Part shown: positions 1-8,640 of the stretch, in pieces
Layout of the letters: every line of letters starts with the position of its first letter
Numbering within the stretch: the first letter of the stretch is position 1
Source: Erwinia sp050410775
GTDB lineage: Bacteria; Pseudomonadota; Gammaproteobacteria; Enterobacterales; Enterobacteriaceae
Assembly (NCBI RefSeq): GCF_050410775.1
Contig: NZ_CP191229.1
Reading direction: 5' to 3' (one strand)
Length of the DNA stretch: 64,000 nucleotides
Notes under the pieces: generated by a model
Seen by the model: the letters and a program-made list of their open reading frames with translations, nothing else
Told to the model about the DNA's origin: nothing
Databases searched by the model: none
Made by a program: the position numbers and the translations under genes

Positions 1-119
1 TCGTTATAGTGTTCTTCGGGCTGACGCATCAGCTGGAGATAATTTTGTTCAAACCGCTCGCCGAGATGCTGGCGGCGGGCGTTTTTTGCCAGCCAGCGGC
101 AGATCACCTCCGGGATCAT
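1..119 (-). CDS. 5' end of an unrecognised gene, cut by left window edge
   Basis: On the minus strand an ATG at 119 opens a frame that stays open to position 1 (about 39 residues, starting MIPEVICRWLAKNARQHLGE). The ATG overlaps the TGA of the C39 exporter in an ATGA arrangement, a typical sign of translational coupling, so it is most likely the next gene of the bacteriocin export operon. Exporter genes of this kind are usually followed or preceded by an HlyD-like membrane-fusion gene or an immunity gene, but the visible residues show no transmembrane segment and I do not recognise a family. Confidence 0.55.
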   Translation of the reverse strand, partial: MIPEVICRWLAKNARRQHLGERFEQNYLQLMRQPEEHYN

Positions 120-2224
120 AACGCCTCTCCGGCCTGCTGGGGCCTTAACTCACCATTTTTCAACGTGAGCAACAGGCCCCGCTGATAAACCACTTCCGGC
201 GAGTGAGTGACAAAAATCAGGCCAATTCCCAGGCTGCGCAAATTATCCAGCACTTTTCGGGCAGTGGTTTTATCCAGGTTCGCCGTCACCTCATCGCACA
301 ACAACCAGGCCGGACGGCCATACAGCGCGCGGGCGAGTACCAGGCGTTGCACTTCTCCGGCAGAGAACAGCGGGTTACCCGGCACAAAAGTGGTGTCATA
401 GCCGTGGGGCAAAGCGGCAATAACCTGATGGATCTCCGCCAGCTGACAGGCGGCAATAATGTCCTGAATATCGGCTTCTGGCGCAAAACCAGCAATGTTT
501 TCAGCCAGCGAGCCGCTAAACAGATGGTCATCTGCATGAATTATGCGGATATGCTGGCGCAGACTTTCCAAATCAAAGGATGCCTGCGGGAAGTCATTCA
601 GCAGGATATCGCCGTCCGTCGGCTGCAAAATACCGGAGATCAAACGCAGCAATGTGGTTTTCCCTGAGCCGCTGTGCCCAATAATAACCGTTTCCTGCTG
701 CGGCGTGAGCGTCAGGTTAAGGTTTTTCAGCACGGCGGTTTTCCCCGGAAATGCAAAACTGGCATTGTCAAAGGTCAGCGATGTAATTTCATCTAATTTA
801 CGCTCGCCAAAGCTGTCACTGTCGCCAGGATAAGTAACCAGATCTCCAACACGTTCGAGCGGGCCTTTAAGTGCATTTTTCTCAAGATATTTATGCGCAA
901 CGTCGACCATCGCATCGGAGAAATAACGTTTGTAGCTGAGATAAGCCACCAGCATACCGATGGTCATATCACCCTGTAGAATAGACCAGGCCCCCATACA
1001 AACTACAATCAGCTGCTCCGCATTAATCACTAATACTGAGGCGGCATCAAAGCGAGCCAGCAAACGCTCTTTTTTCATCAGGCCGTTAATGTGGCTGCGC
1101 ATGGCGCGATCGATCACGCTGTTATAATTATTGAGCATGTTATTGGCTTTGATCGTGACAATCCCTTTTTGCGTTTCCACCAGCAGGGATTCGTATTCTG
1201 CCGTTTTGGTTATGGAATTATCGACAGCCCGCTGATAAGGGCCAATTAATAAAAAGCGGATGGCGAAAAAAACGCTCATCGACAGCAATGTCACGGCCGC
1301 GATCTGCACGTTGTAGAACAGCATAAAGATCAGGCTGCACACGCTGATTAACATAGAATAAACCAGCGCAACGTAACCGTTGCTGATAAATTCAGCACAG
1401 CCATGCAGTGATTTTTCAATAGCGAGGATCACCCCGACCGGACGTGTGCGAAACCAGCTTGAGTGGGTGCGCAGTAAATAGCGCCGTATCGCCTGACTCA
1501 GCTCGTCATAAGCAAAGTTTCGCAGGCAAATTTCCAGTATCTGTTTAAGGAAACGGCTGGTCACATCAAAAATAAAGACAATGGCGAAGATACAGGTCAG
1601 CAGCACGACCAAATCATAATCACCGCGTGAAATCGCCTCATCAAGCACCAGCTGAATGTAAGCCGGTGATACCAGCATGATTATTAAGGTGAAAAGGGAA
1701 AACAGAAACAGCGTCACCTGCCGTTTCATTAACTGCGTCACCTGCGTGGCCAGTTGTGCTAACGAAAAGCTTTCTTCCTGAGTTTTCGCAGAAAAATCAG
1801 CCGCCGGGTGCAGCTCCAGCACAAAACCGGAGAACAGCGCTTCCGCTTCTTTATACCGATAGCGGCGCACGCCGCTGGCCGGATCGTGGATGGTGATGCC
1901 GCGATCGTCAGCCTGCACCACAACCACAAAATGATTGCCGCGCCAGAAGGCAATCAGCGGCAGATTGACCTGCCTGAGTTCCTGAACCTTTCCCTGCAAT
2001 AAACGCCCATCAAGCCCCTTTTCACGCGACCAGCGCAACAGAGATGACATTGAAGTTCCACTGTCTTCCGACACCTCATATTCGCGACGGAGCTGGCTGA
2101 CAGAAGTCTGGTGCCCATAGTGGCCCAGCACCATGGCCAGACAGGCGAGCCCGCACTCAGTATATTCATGCTGACGAATCATGGGCGTTCTGGAAGGGGC
2201 GCGAAATCGCAATAGAGAAAACAT
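116..2224 (-). CDS. Peptidase-containing ABC transporter (C39 bacteriocin exporter)
   Basis: About 702 residues. The N-terminal C39 peptidase domain has the expected triad: Cys24 in TECGLACLAM with the oxyanion Gln18, His98 in RGNHFVVV, and Asp114 in IHDPASG. A six-helix membrane domain spans about residues 155-450. The C-terminal ATPase has Walker A (GHSGSGKTT) and Walker B (LLCDE). The usual LSGGQ signature is replaced by FSAGE. Proteins of this CvaB/MchF type cut the double-Gly leader from class II bacteriocins and export the mature peptide across the inner membrane. The start at 2224 (MFSLLRF) is preferred: the longer frame to 2275 begins inside the terminator hairpin of the peptide genes. 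Three double-Gly-type peptide genes lie just upstream on the same strand and are the likely substrates. Confidence 0.9.
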   Translation of the reverse strand: MFSLLRFRAPSRTPMIRQHEYTECGLACLAMVLGHYGHQTSVSQLRREYEVSEDSGTSMSSLLRWSREKGLDGRLLQGKVQELRQVNLPLIAFWRGNHFVVVVQADDRGITIHDPASGVRRYRYKEAEALFSGFVLELHPAADFSAKTQEESFSLAQLATQVTQLMKRQVTLFLFSLFTLIIMLVSPAYIQLVLDEAISRGDYDLVVLLTCIFAIVFIFDVTSRFLKQILEICLRNFAYDELSQAIRRYLLRTHSSWFRTRPVGVILAIEKSLHGCAEFISNGYVALVYSMLISVCSLIFMLFYNVQIAAVTLLSMSVFFAIRFLLIGPYQRAVDNSITKTAEYESLLVETQKGIVTIKANNMLNNYNSVIDRAMRSHINGLMKKERLLARFDAASVLVINAEQLIVVCMGAWSILQGDMTIGMLVAYLSYKRYFSDAMVDVAHKYLEKNALKGPLERVGDLVTYPGDSDSFGERKLDEITSLTFDNASFAFPGKTAVLKNLNLTLTPQQETVIIGHSGSGKTTLLRLISGILQPTDGDILLNDFPQASFDLESLRQHIRIIHADDHLFSGSLAENIAGFAPEADIQDIIAACQLAEIHQVIAALPHGYDTTFVPGNPLFSAGEVQRLVLARALYGRPAWLLCDEVTANLDKTTARKVLDNLRSLGIGLIFVTHSPEVVYQRGLLLTLKNGELRPQQAGEAL

Positions 2225-2246
2225 AACGGCCTTGCCATCTGAGAAG

Positions 2247-2276
2247 AAAAAAAATGACCCAACGAATTGGGTCATT
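2247..2276 (-). terminator. Rho-independent terminator after the bacteriocin peptide genes
   Basis: A perfect 10-bp stem (2253-2262 with 2267-2276) around a 4-nt loop is followed on the minus strand by a run of eight T (2247-2254). It lies between the last peptide gene and the exporter gene. It would stop or attenuate transcripts of the highly expressed small peptides before the exporter, giving more peptide than exporter mRNA. Confidence 0.85.
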
Positions 2277-2299
2277 TATGATCATTTTATTGCCGGGGA

Positions 2300-2485
2300 T
2301 CAGGCAGACAGGAAGCCAGTCACAAAGCCGCCTAACAGTCCGAACGCACCACCAATCACGCCGCCCAGAGGACCAAGCAGTGAGCTACCCGCGGTGTAAC
2401 CCGTCTGCGCGCCAGTCATCGCCGCGCCAAACGGATCCCAGCCACCCACGATCTGATCTGCAACTTTCAGTTTTACTGCGTTCAT
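2300..2485 (-). CDS. Class II bacteriocin-like peptide with double-Gly leader (peptide 3)
   Basis: 61 residues. The first 15 (MNAVKLKVADQIVGG) look like a microcin V-type leader ending in Gly-Gly, which the neighbouring C39 exporter would cut to leave a 46-residue mature peptide. The mature part is Gly/Ala-rich with repeated GxxxG spacing (LLGPLGGVIGG, FGLLGGF), as in helix-packing two-peptide bacteriocins. It shares the GAQTGY(D/T)AG core with the peptide at 2735-2929. A ribosome site (AAGGA) precedes the start, which comes 1 base after the stop of the previous gene. Function as a toxin is inferred from leader, composition and exporter; no homologue is named. Confidence 0.75.
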   Translation of the reverse strand: MNAVKLKVADQIVGGWDPFGAAMTGAQTGYTAGSSLLGPLGGVIGGAFGLLGGFVTGFLSA

Positions 2486-2486
2486 T

Positions 2487-2708
2487 TTAATTTTCCTTAA
2501 TCTGTTTTTTTCTGATGGTTCGAGTGACCTGCACCATCATGCCGTTAATAAATCCGCCGAGACCGCCGAGCACCCCGCCGACAAAGCCACCCGCAGGCCC
2601 CAGTAGCTGGCTGCCCGCCTGCTGGCCCGTTTGCCAGCCATAGCGGATCGCCCTTCCCAGAGAAAGCTGCCTGATTTTTCTTGTCCGGTTAAGGGAAACA
2701 ACGTTCAT
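2487..2708 (-). CDS. Bacteriocin-like Gly-rich peptide lacking a double-Gly leader (peptide 2)
   Basis: 73 residues, with a good GGAGG ribosome site. The centre (QTGQQAGSQLLGPAGG) aligns with the two flanking peptides and has several GxxxG motifs. The N terminus is instead basic (NRTRKIRQLSLGRAIR) and has no Gly-Gly at the expected cleavage point, and the C terminus carries a second basic tail (RTIRKKQIKEN). It is clearly a paralogue of its neighbours. It may be an immunity or partner protein that stays inside the cell, or a peptide matured another way; the sequence does not decide. Confidence 0.65.
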   Translation of the reverse strand: MNVVSLNRTRKIRQLSLGRAIRYGWQTGQQAGSQLLGPAGGFVGGVLGGLGGFINGMMVQVTRTIRKKQIKEN

Positions 2709-2734
2709 ACTGCCTCCGCGTGCGTTTCTGGCTG

Positions 2735-2929
2735 TTACTTAACAGTTCCGACGAAACCACCGATGAAGCCCAGGATGCCGCCTACAGCGCCACCGACCAG
2801 GCCGCCCAGCATGCCCATGATGCTGGCGCCAGCGTCATAACCGGTCTGTGCACCTTTAACCAGAGCAGCAATTGGGTTCAAAGCTCCGCCGATAACATCA
2901 TTGGCCACAGCCAGAGATACAGTTTTCAT
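2735..2929 (-). CDS. Class II bacteriocin-like peptide with double-Gly leader (peptide 1)
   Basis: 64 residues, first gene of the locus. The leader MKTVSLAVANDVIGG (15 residues) ends in Gly-Gly and matches the leader of peptide 3 in length and pattern; cleavage would leave 49 residues. The mature part begins ALNPIAALVKG and is dominated by Gly with GxxxG runs (GMLGGLVGGAVGG), giving a very hydrophobic helix-forming peptide. An AAGGA ribosome site lies a few bases before the start. The set resembles Blp-like/class IIb bacteriocins. The target and activity are unknown. Confidence 0.75.
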   Translation of the reverse strand: MKTVSLAVANDVIGGALNPIAALVKGAQTGYDAGASIMGMLGGLVGGAVGGILGFIGGFVGTVK

Positions 2930-2992
2930 TGCAATATCCTTACGTTATTAATAACAGGGTTACCTTTCACTTCATCATTGAATGAAAGAAAT

Positions 2993-3008
2993 ATTCCCCG
3001 AAGGGAAT
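2993..3008 (-). terminator. Possible terminator of the ecp operon
   Basis: Directly after the ecpE stop, the minus strand has a 6-bp stem (2993-2998 with 3003-3008) closed by a stable TTCG tetraloop and followed by a T-rich stretch. A second imperfect hairpin follows at about 2967-2990. It separates the ecp operon from the peptide genes. Confidence 0.5.
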
Positions 3009-3011
3009 TCT

Positions 3012-3680
3012 TTAAAAGGATTTCCCGCAGTTCGATAGCGAAATAATCTTTTTATGATAAATAATCACACGATTTGACTCAGCATATTCATCTTCCAGCT
3101 TAAGGCTTTCGCCTGGGGCAAGGAATGCCGAGTGCGCGTAACTATTACTACAACCACGCGAAGACATATATTTAAAATACGTATTTCCTGTGTTTTTAAT
3201 TTCACTTTTTGTATAGCTGTACCGAAAATCTTCTTCTGCAGGCCTGACTATCATGATGGCTTCAACGGCAACACGATAATCATAAAGCAGCGATCTTTTT
3301 CCAGACTGAATAATATCTGCCTCAATGGGCATTTCAATAAATTTCACCCTGAAATAACGTTCTTTTTTATCAATTTTACCTTCATAAAAAAACTTGAAGC
3401 CACCTTTTTCTCCTGAATTAAGAACCAGCTTCTGAGGAGAATAAAGAAGTGCGCCATCGTTAATCACGGTCTCCATCCCGCTGCGGCGCGGGATGCTGAC
3501 CTGGACCATACTGACAGTATAAACTCTCCGTCCAGAGGTTAAGTTTACGATTTCCTCATACTGCACTTTTTTCCTGGGTTGCAGGTCTATATTCAATTTC
3601 TTAATAAATAAAGCCGACGCAGGTTGAGAAAAGAGAATAAGAAAAAACAACCATCCGCACTTCACTTTTATCAGTTCCAT
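3012..3680 (-). CDS. ecpE: ECP pilus periplasmic chaperone EcpE
   Basis: 222 residues with a signal peptide (LFFLILFSQPASA, cut near residue 23). It is a beta-rich chaperone-like protein similar in layout to EcpB: a short strand after the signal, then a VRV/VSMVQVSIPRR region and a KFFYEG...RYFRVKF core shared with the other chaperone in the operon. EcpE is the last gene of ecpRABCDE and is thought to assist folding of the tip adhesin or pilin in the periplasm. It overlaps the end of ecpD by 10 bp. The family length is about 236 residues, so this copy is close to full length. Confidence 0.8.
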   Translation of the reverse strand: MELIKVKCGWLFFLILFSQPASALFIKKLNIDLQPRKKVQYEEIVNLTSGRRVYTVSMVQVSIPRRSGMETVINDGALLYSPQKLVLNSGEKGGFKFFYEGKIDKKERYFRVKFIEMPIEADIIQSGKRSLLYDYRVAVEAIMIVRPAEEDFRYSYTKSEIKNTGNTYFKYMSSRGCSNSYAHSAFLAPGESLKLEDEYAESNRVIIYHKKIISLSNCGKSF

Positions 3681-5284
3681 GATGCCGAGACTTCAATAGT
3701 TCCCTGAGCACTGACCATCCCATCCCAATAGCCACCGTCAAAGGTTTTTTGCGTAACGGGATCGTCCATCGGAAACTTCAGTACCAGCGGGGTTTGCCAG
3801 ACTGACAGAGCCGGATCCAGCGTACTAGCCTGTTTAACCCACTCGCCAGCACTGGTTGACGGAGGGGGAACAGCAATAGCGTTACCGGCACAGTTATGGG
3901 CATAGCTCGTCTGGCTGAGGCCTACCAGCACATTGCCCGGCACCGGCACCTGTATCGTACTGGCCGCTCCCGCCCCGCTGAACAAACAGTAGTCCTGACC
4001 ATTCATCGCTTTGCTGGGCCCTGTAACACGGACGCTGACGGCCACTGCCGGATCTTTTGAACTGGTGTAGATGGTATAAGGAATGGAGATCGGCGTTGCC
4101 GTGCCCACCTTGCCTTTACCGCTTCCGCCGTGGCCGCTTGAGTCCAGGCTGTAGTCCGGATTGTCAGGCTTAATTTCAATACTATTAGCAAGCGGGGTAA
4201 TGTTGAAGCCGTTACCCGGATGGAAACAGAAATCAGCGCCCAGCTGCGCCAGCGGCTTGTTCAGACAGAGCGTGGCAATCTCGGTCAGGTTGGCGGCGTT
4301 CCCCTGATTGGCAACCTTTTTGATAAAGTCATCCGGAAAAAACATCTTCAGGCTGGCGCTGCCGCCGTTTTTGGCGGGCTGCTGCAGGAAACTGTCAGCA
4401 AAAGTGGCCGGCGTGCCGATACTTCCGTTTGAGAGCGTATACCAGACCTTTTCATCAAAGGTCAGGGAAACATTCAGCCCTGTGCCCTGAAACTGGGTCA
4501 GCAAGGGATTAACCTGTGAAATGCCCATCGACAGAGTTCCGGCATAAGGCGTCACCGAGCCCCCCTGATAGGTGTAGGTCATCACCTCACAGAGCTGCCC
4601 TTTCAGTGCAATGTACTGATATGCCGTGCAGTGCGTACCGGTAGCGCCATCTTGCAGGGTAACCTCGCCAGTGATCGGATCGACCGAGAACCCCAGTTTT
4701 ACCTTGTTATCCAGAGTATAATCACCTAACTTTTGCAGCACATTACTCTGCGATGAAGCGGGTACCTCTGTCGAACTGGTGTAAGGTGCCGTGGTTGCAG
4801 TGACCGAGTGCCCTACCCCAAGTCCCAGCAAATAGTTGTACAGGCTTTCACTCAACACCAGGCCGGTAAAACCAAATTGTCCGCCAAGGGGGTTATAAGG
4901 AACCGTCATCTCAGAGCTGCTTATGCTGACCGGGGCTTTATAACCCATACCGGAGCAGCTGGTACAGGTGGTGCCCCGGAAGCCAACATCGCTAAAACCA
5001 CTGAATCCGTAGCGCCAGGTCAGCTCATCGGTCCAGCCGCTGACGCCCGAACTGGTTGACGAAACGGGAACATAAGTGGCCACCGTCAGCAGCCCGTTAT
5101 CACTCAGGGAAGGGTAAGTTACCGATCCTATCAACTGCTCTCCACCCCCGGCATTCAGGCTGTAAATCGCGCTGCCGTTGCCGCTGCCTGACGTATCATT
5201 ATTCTTGATCGCGATATAAGGCAGCGTAACGTCAGCCTGTGCTCCCGCCGAGATCAGCAGCAGGCTAAGAGCCAGTCTTTTCAT
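3671..5284 (-). CDS. ecpD: ECP pilus tip adhesin EcpD
   Basis: 537 residues from the ATG at 5284. That start gives a clean signal peptide (MKRLALSLLLISAGAQA); an upstream in-frame ATG at 5365 lies well inside ecpC. The protein is Ser/Thr/Gly-rich with a two-part layout: an N-terminal adhesive half containing paired cysteines (CTSCSGMG), and a C-terminal pilin-like half ending in SAQGTIEVSASWN, the same type of final donor strand as EcpA. EcpD caps the fibre and binds host surfaces. The gene overlaps ecpC by 20 bp and ecpE by 10 bp, which fits one coupled operon. The adhesive half is the part expected to diverge from E. coli. Confidence 0.85.
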   Translation of the reverse strand: MKRLALSLLLISAGAQADVTLPYIAIKNNDTSGSGNGSAIYSLNAGGGEQLIGSVTYPSLSDNGLLTVATYVPVSSTSSGVSGWTDELTWRYGFSGFSDVGFRGTTCTSCSGMGYKAPVSISSSEMTVPYNPLGGQFGFTGLVLSESLYNYLLGLGVGHSVTATTAPYTSSTEVPASSQSNVLQKLGDYTLDNKVKLGFSVDPITGEVTLQDGATGTHCTAYQYIALKGQLCEVMTYTYQGGSVTPYAGTLSMGISQVNPLLTQFQGTGLNVSLTFDEKVWYTLSNGSIGTPATFADSFLQQPAKNGGSASLKMFFPDDFIKKVANQGNAANLTEIATLCLNKPLAQLGADFCFHPGNGFNITPLANSIEIKPDNPDYSLDSSGHGGSGKGKVGTATPISIPYTIYTSSKDPAVAVSVRVTGPSKAMNGQDYCLFSGAGAASTIQVPVPGNVLVGLSQTSYAHNCAGNAIAVPPPSTSAGEWVKQASTLDPALSVWQTPLVLKFPMDDPVTQKTFDGGYWDGMVSAQGTIEVSASWN

Positions 5285-7871
5285 TTGATTCTCCTCCTTT
5301 AACCGCAGATTGTTGCCAGACATAGCTACCCTGATCGCACTTAACGTCTCCCAGCCAGAGCGCACCGTCCGTCGAGGTGATGTTCAGCGTCAGTGCACAG
5401 ACGGTGCCGTCGTCGGTGGCGATGCTGAGCTGCGGATGATTTCTGTCAATGTCGATCACAAAACGACCGTCGGCGCCGCTCTGCGCCAGACCGAAACGGT
5501 TTTTGATTTCCCGGTTGGCGATAACCTGCCCGTTCTGGCCCACAAGACGGCCAAATACCGTGACGATCTTTTTCACCTGCGGCTGCATGTACACCACATT
5601 ACCCGGATAAACCGACACGGTTCTTCTGCCGCCATCAACTACGTCAAAGCTGTCGAGGGTGTCGGCATTATTCAGGATCTCCATGCGGTAATTTGCGTAC
5701 GGTGGCAGAGAGATAAAGTTTCGGTTGCCCTGAAGCTGGTGCTGAGTTCCGTCAATATCGAGGGTCAGTTTCTCACCGCGTTCCAGCCCTGTATCAATTA
5801 GCAGTCCCGCGCTTTCGCGCCCTTTTCCGGCGCCGATATGCGTACCGGACCAGCCCACGGAACCCTGGCTGGTCAGGGTGGCATTCCAGCCGCTTGAGTT
5901 ATCGGTCTGGTAGCTGAGAGAGTTGCGGTTAAACGGCGAATCAAAATCAACGGTAGCTCCACCTGCGACTTCACGTTCCACGTCACCGCTAAACGATTTC
6001 GATACGTTAGCCGATGCGCTCTTCAGGATATCGCCGTCGAAGTTATGGGTCGCATCAAGGTTCATGGCCGTACCGGTATCCCGCGAATGCGACACGCCCA
6101 CAGAGAGGGTGTTGCCCAGCGGGATCGAGAAGTCGAGCATCACGTAGCGCTCACGATCGCTGTAATGGGTGCTACCGTAGGTATTGTCGTTATAGCCAAT
6201 CCCGGTGCGCAGCCGCACAGAACCATAGCGACCAGCGTAAAGCCCCTGCGAATAATCGAGGCGCCGACGTTTGTAGCCGTAAATAGCATCACGGTCTTCA
6301 GTCCAGCTGATCACGCCGCCAGAGGCCGGGCCAACAGAAGGAAGGTTGATCGAAACTCCCCAGGTATTCCCCCGGGTTTCATATAGCGAAAGGAACTCGC
6401 CGCTGTGCAGCCGGCTATGGCTGTACCAAACATTACCGATACCTTTGGGCAGGCGCAGATTTCCGCCGTAGTTGCCTCGCCAGGATCCGTCGGTGGCACT
6501 CATACCCTGCATGTTCAGCGACAGCCATTGGGTGATGTTGCTTGATGCCCACAGTTCACCTATCGCCTGTTCACGCAACATATAGGATGAGAAGCTCCAG
6601 TCGACAAAGCCCTGACTTTTGCCCACGGAAACCCCGACCAGCGACATCATTTCCTTTTCGGAGTCTGAATCAAGGACGCGGACATTTTTGTTGTATTCGT
6701 CTGCACGGTAACGGTAGTGATACAGGCGGTCGCGGTTATAGGCGCCGCCCCACATCTGCCAGCGCAGCCCGTCCGTTACGTTGGAAGAAAACGGTTTGTT
6801 GATTTGATAAACGCCGTTGGAAATCACGCGGCCGCCGCTCACCACTTCAACCTGGACGCTGTAAATACCAAAAGGCAGCCTGGAGGTATCCAGTTCATGG
6901 CTGCCGACAGAAAAGCGCTGAATGCCAATCAGGTTGCCATCACGGCGAATGCGCGCCTCACCTGCGGCAGGAAAGAAAACCACCACAGGAGTTAACGACA
7001 GTGCACCATCACGCTTACGCGAATTGGCAGCATTACCAAATGAGAACCCATAAATTTCGCCGCCGGTCAGGGCGCTGACAGTGGCGACAGACTGCATATT
7101 CCAGCTGTCCAGCATCCCTGCTGCGTAGCGTAATCCTTTATAATCCCGCTCCCACAATGCGGCATTAATGCGTCCATCACGGTCGGAAGAAAGACTGTTG
7201 CCTGAGTAGGCAGAACCGTTCAACAGCAGGTGGTCGACGCCTAATGAAGTGGTGGAATTAAAGTTAAGGTAGCCGGAGTTGCGCGTCATTCCCTGTGAGC
7301 TTTTGGTAGTATATCCCCCAAAATCATAGGTAACCGTCCCGCTGGGGGTGCGGCTGGTAGGCGCATCAACGTCATATTCACGCGGACGGATCACCGCGCC
7401 AAAGCCCTGCTCATCCACATGCAGAATCAAACGCATTTGTTTCGCATCCAGAGAAAACCAGGCGCCGGGCGAAACGGATAAATGCATCTGGTCGTCAAAT
7501 GGCTTATCGCGGAGGCCTTCCAGCTGTTTGAGCATTGCATCGGAAAGCCGAACGGAATTGTCCCCATCCTCCGTCATATGCACAGCGCGAAGGCCCAGGC
7601 GATCCTGCGAGGCAAACAGCATCGCTTTACCGATTTGCACATATTTATCCGGTTTATCCGGCTTATTGGGTGCTAAAAATGACGCTTTTTCCTGTGGGTT
7701 ATTATCCAGTAAAACAGGTAATTCAAGCCCGCTTTGCAACATGGCGTAAAGCGCAGCAGGAAAACGATAACCCGCTAAAACATAAGATCCCTGCCCTGTT
7801 GACTCTGCCAGTGCTGGTGTCAGTGGCATCACCAGCAACGAGAGTGCGGAGATCATAATCCGCTTTTTCAT
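5265..7871 (-). CDS. ecpC: ECP pilus outer-membrane usher EcpC
   Basis: 868 residues; E. coli EcpC is about 841. A signal peptide (MKKRIMISALSLLVMPLTPALA) precedes an N-terminal domain, a long region of alternating beta strands forming the translocation barrel (about 160-700), and C-terminal domains with a carboxypeptidase-like fold (VFGRLVGQNGQVIANREI). This is the alternate (CS1/CfaC-like) usher class. It accepts chaperone-subunit complexes in the periplasm and threads the fibre through the outer membrane. A strong AGGAAGGG ribosome site precedes the ATG at 7871. It lies 29 bp after ecpB and overlaps ecpD. Confidence 0.88.
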   Translation of the reverse strand: MKKRIMISALSLLVMPLTPALAESTGQGSYVLAGYRFPAALYAMLQSGLELPVLLDNNPQEKASFLAPNKPDKPDKYVQIGKAMLFASQDRLGLRAVHMTEDGDNSVRLSDAMLKQLEGLRDKPFDDQMHLSVSPGAWFSLDAKQMRLILHVDEQGFGAVIRPREYDVDAPTSRTPSGTVTYDFGGYTTKSSQGMTRNSGYLNFNSTTSLGVDHLLLNGSAYSGNSLSSDRDGRINAALWERDYKGLRYAAGMLDSWNMQSVATVSALTGGEIYGFSFGNAANSRKRDGALSLTPVVVFFPAAGEARIRRDGNLIGIQRFSVGSHELDTSRLPFGIYSVQVEVVSGGRVISNGVYQINKPFSSNVTDGLRWQMWGGAYNRDRLYHYRYRADEYNKNVRVLDSDSEKEMMSLVGVSVGKSQGFVDWSFSSYMLREQAIGELWASSNITQWLSLNMQGMSATDGSWRGNYGGNLRLPKGIGNVWYSHSRLHSGEFLSLYETRGNTWGVSINLPSVGPASGGVISWTEDRDAIYGYKRRRLDYSQGLYAGRYGSVRLRTGIGYNDNTYGSTHYSDRERYVMLDFSIPLGNTLSVGVSHSRDTGTAMNLDATHNFDGDILKSASANVSKSFSGDVEREVAGGATVDFDSPFNRNSLSYQTDNSSGWNATLTSQGSVGWSGTHIGAGKGRESAGLLIDTGLERGEKLTLDIDGTQHQLQGNRNFISLPPYANYRMEILNNADTLDSFDVVDGGRRTVSVYPGNVVYMQPQVKKIVTVFGRLVGQNGQVIANREIKNRFGLAQSGADGRFVIDIDRNHPQLSIATDDGTVCALTLNITSTDGALWLGDVKCDQGSYVWQQSAVKGGESNEKTGS

Positions 7872-7900
7872 GTGATTCCCTTCCTGTCTCAGGCGTGTTC

Positions 7901-8569
7901 TTACTGTAACGGGATAAAGTGTTCAATATCCCACAGCCCAACATGCGAACCCTTCGCATGCAGATCGACTTGCTGGAACGCGTGTGTTTTTCCCGGCATA
8001 ACGTAAAAAAGCTCACGGCAGTCTTTTTTCTTTTTGTCCTGACAGTCGCCGATAGCCGTTATACGAAATGAGACATTGCCTTTATTTAACACTCCTTGAG
8101 GGGAGAGGGCGTACTGAAGGTTTTTTTCACGGGGCTGGACGACAAGGATAGTACTGATAACGGCTTTGGCCTGAGCCATCGCATACTTTCCGCTGTCCTT
8201 AGATTCATCGTCACTGATAGGTTCATCCGTGAAGGTCAGGCGGTAATACCTTTCCTGCGCATCCTGTTTTCCCTGATACCAAAATTTTATAATATTTTTT
8301 GAATTGCCTGGCATCATCAGCTGTGAAGGTGATGAAAGCAGTTCATCAGCAGAATCATAGGGGATTATCTTTCCTGAACTTAATGGTGAATCAATTCTGT
8401 CAACGCGCACGGTAATAAGTCGCGCCATCGCCGACTCATTTTTAATCTCTTTGGCTGTTAATTGTTTTTCTGCAGGAATAATAGTGGTAACGGTACCGAC
8501 ATTAATGGCCAGTGCGGCCAGCGGCGTCAGTAATAATACCAACGCGATGAAAATACCTTTGGCGGGCAT
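7901..8569 (-). CDS. ecpB: ECP pilus periplasmic chaperone EcpB
   Basis: 222 residues, the same length as E. coli EcpB, with a signal peptide ending in LAALA. The Ig-like chaperone features include a basic ITVRVDRIDSPLSSG strand and the MMPGNSKNIIKFWYQG...RYYRLTFTDEPI core found in alternate-class chaperones. It binds EcpA and EcpD after Sec export, prevents aggregation, and delivers them to the usher. It lies 71 bp downstream of ecpA, a gap large enough to hold an attenuating structure, as is usual after a major pilin gene. Confidence 0.85.
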   Translation of the reverse strand: MPAKGIFIALVLLLTPLAALAINVGTVTTIIPAEKQLTAKEIKNESAMARLITVRVDRIDSPLSSGKIIPYDSADELLSSPSQLMMPGNSKNIIKFWYQGKQDAQERYYRLTFTDEPISDDESKDSGKYAMAQAKAVISTILVVQPREKNLQYALSPQGVLNKGNVSFRITAIGDCQDKKKKDCRELFYVMPGKTHAFQQVDLHAKGSHVGLWDIEHFIPLQ

Positions 8570-8640
8570 AATAATTCCTTTATATAAATGCCCGGCCAGA
8601 GAGTGCTCTCTGGCCGGTACGTTTCCCTTCCGGAGATAAC

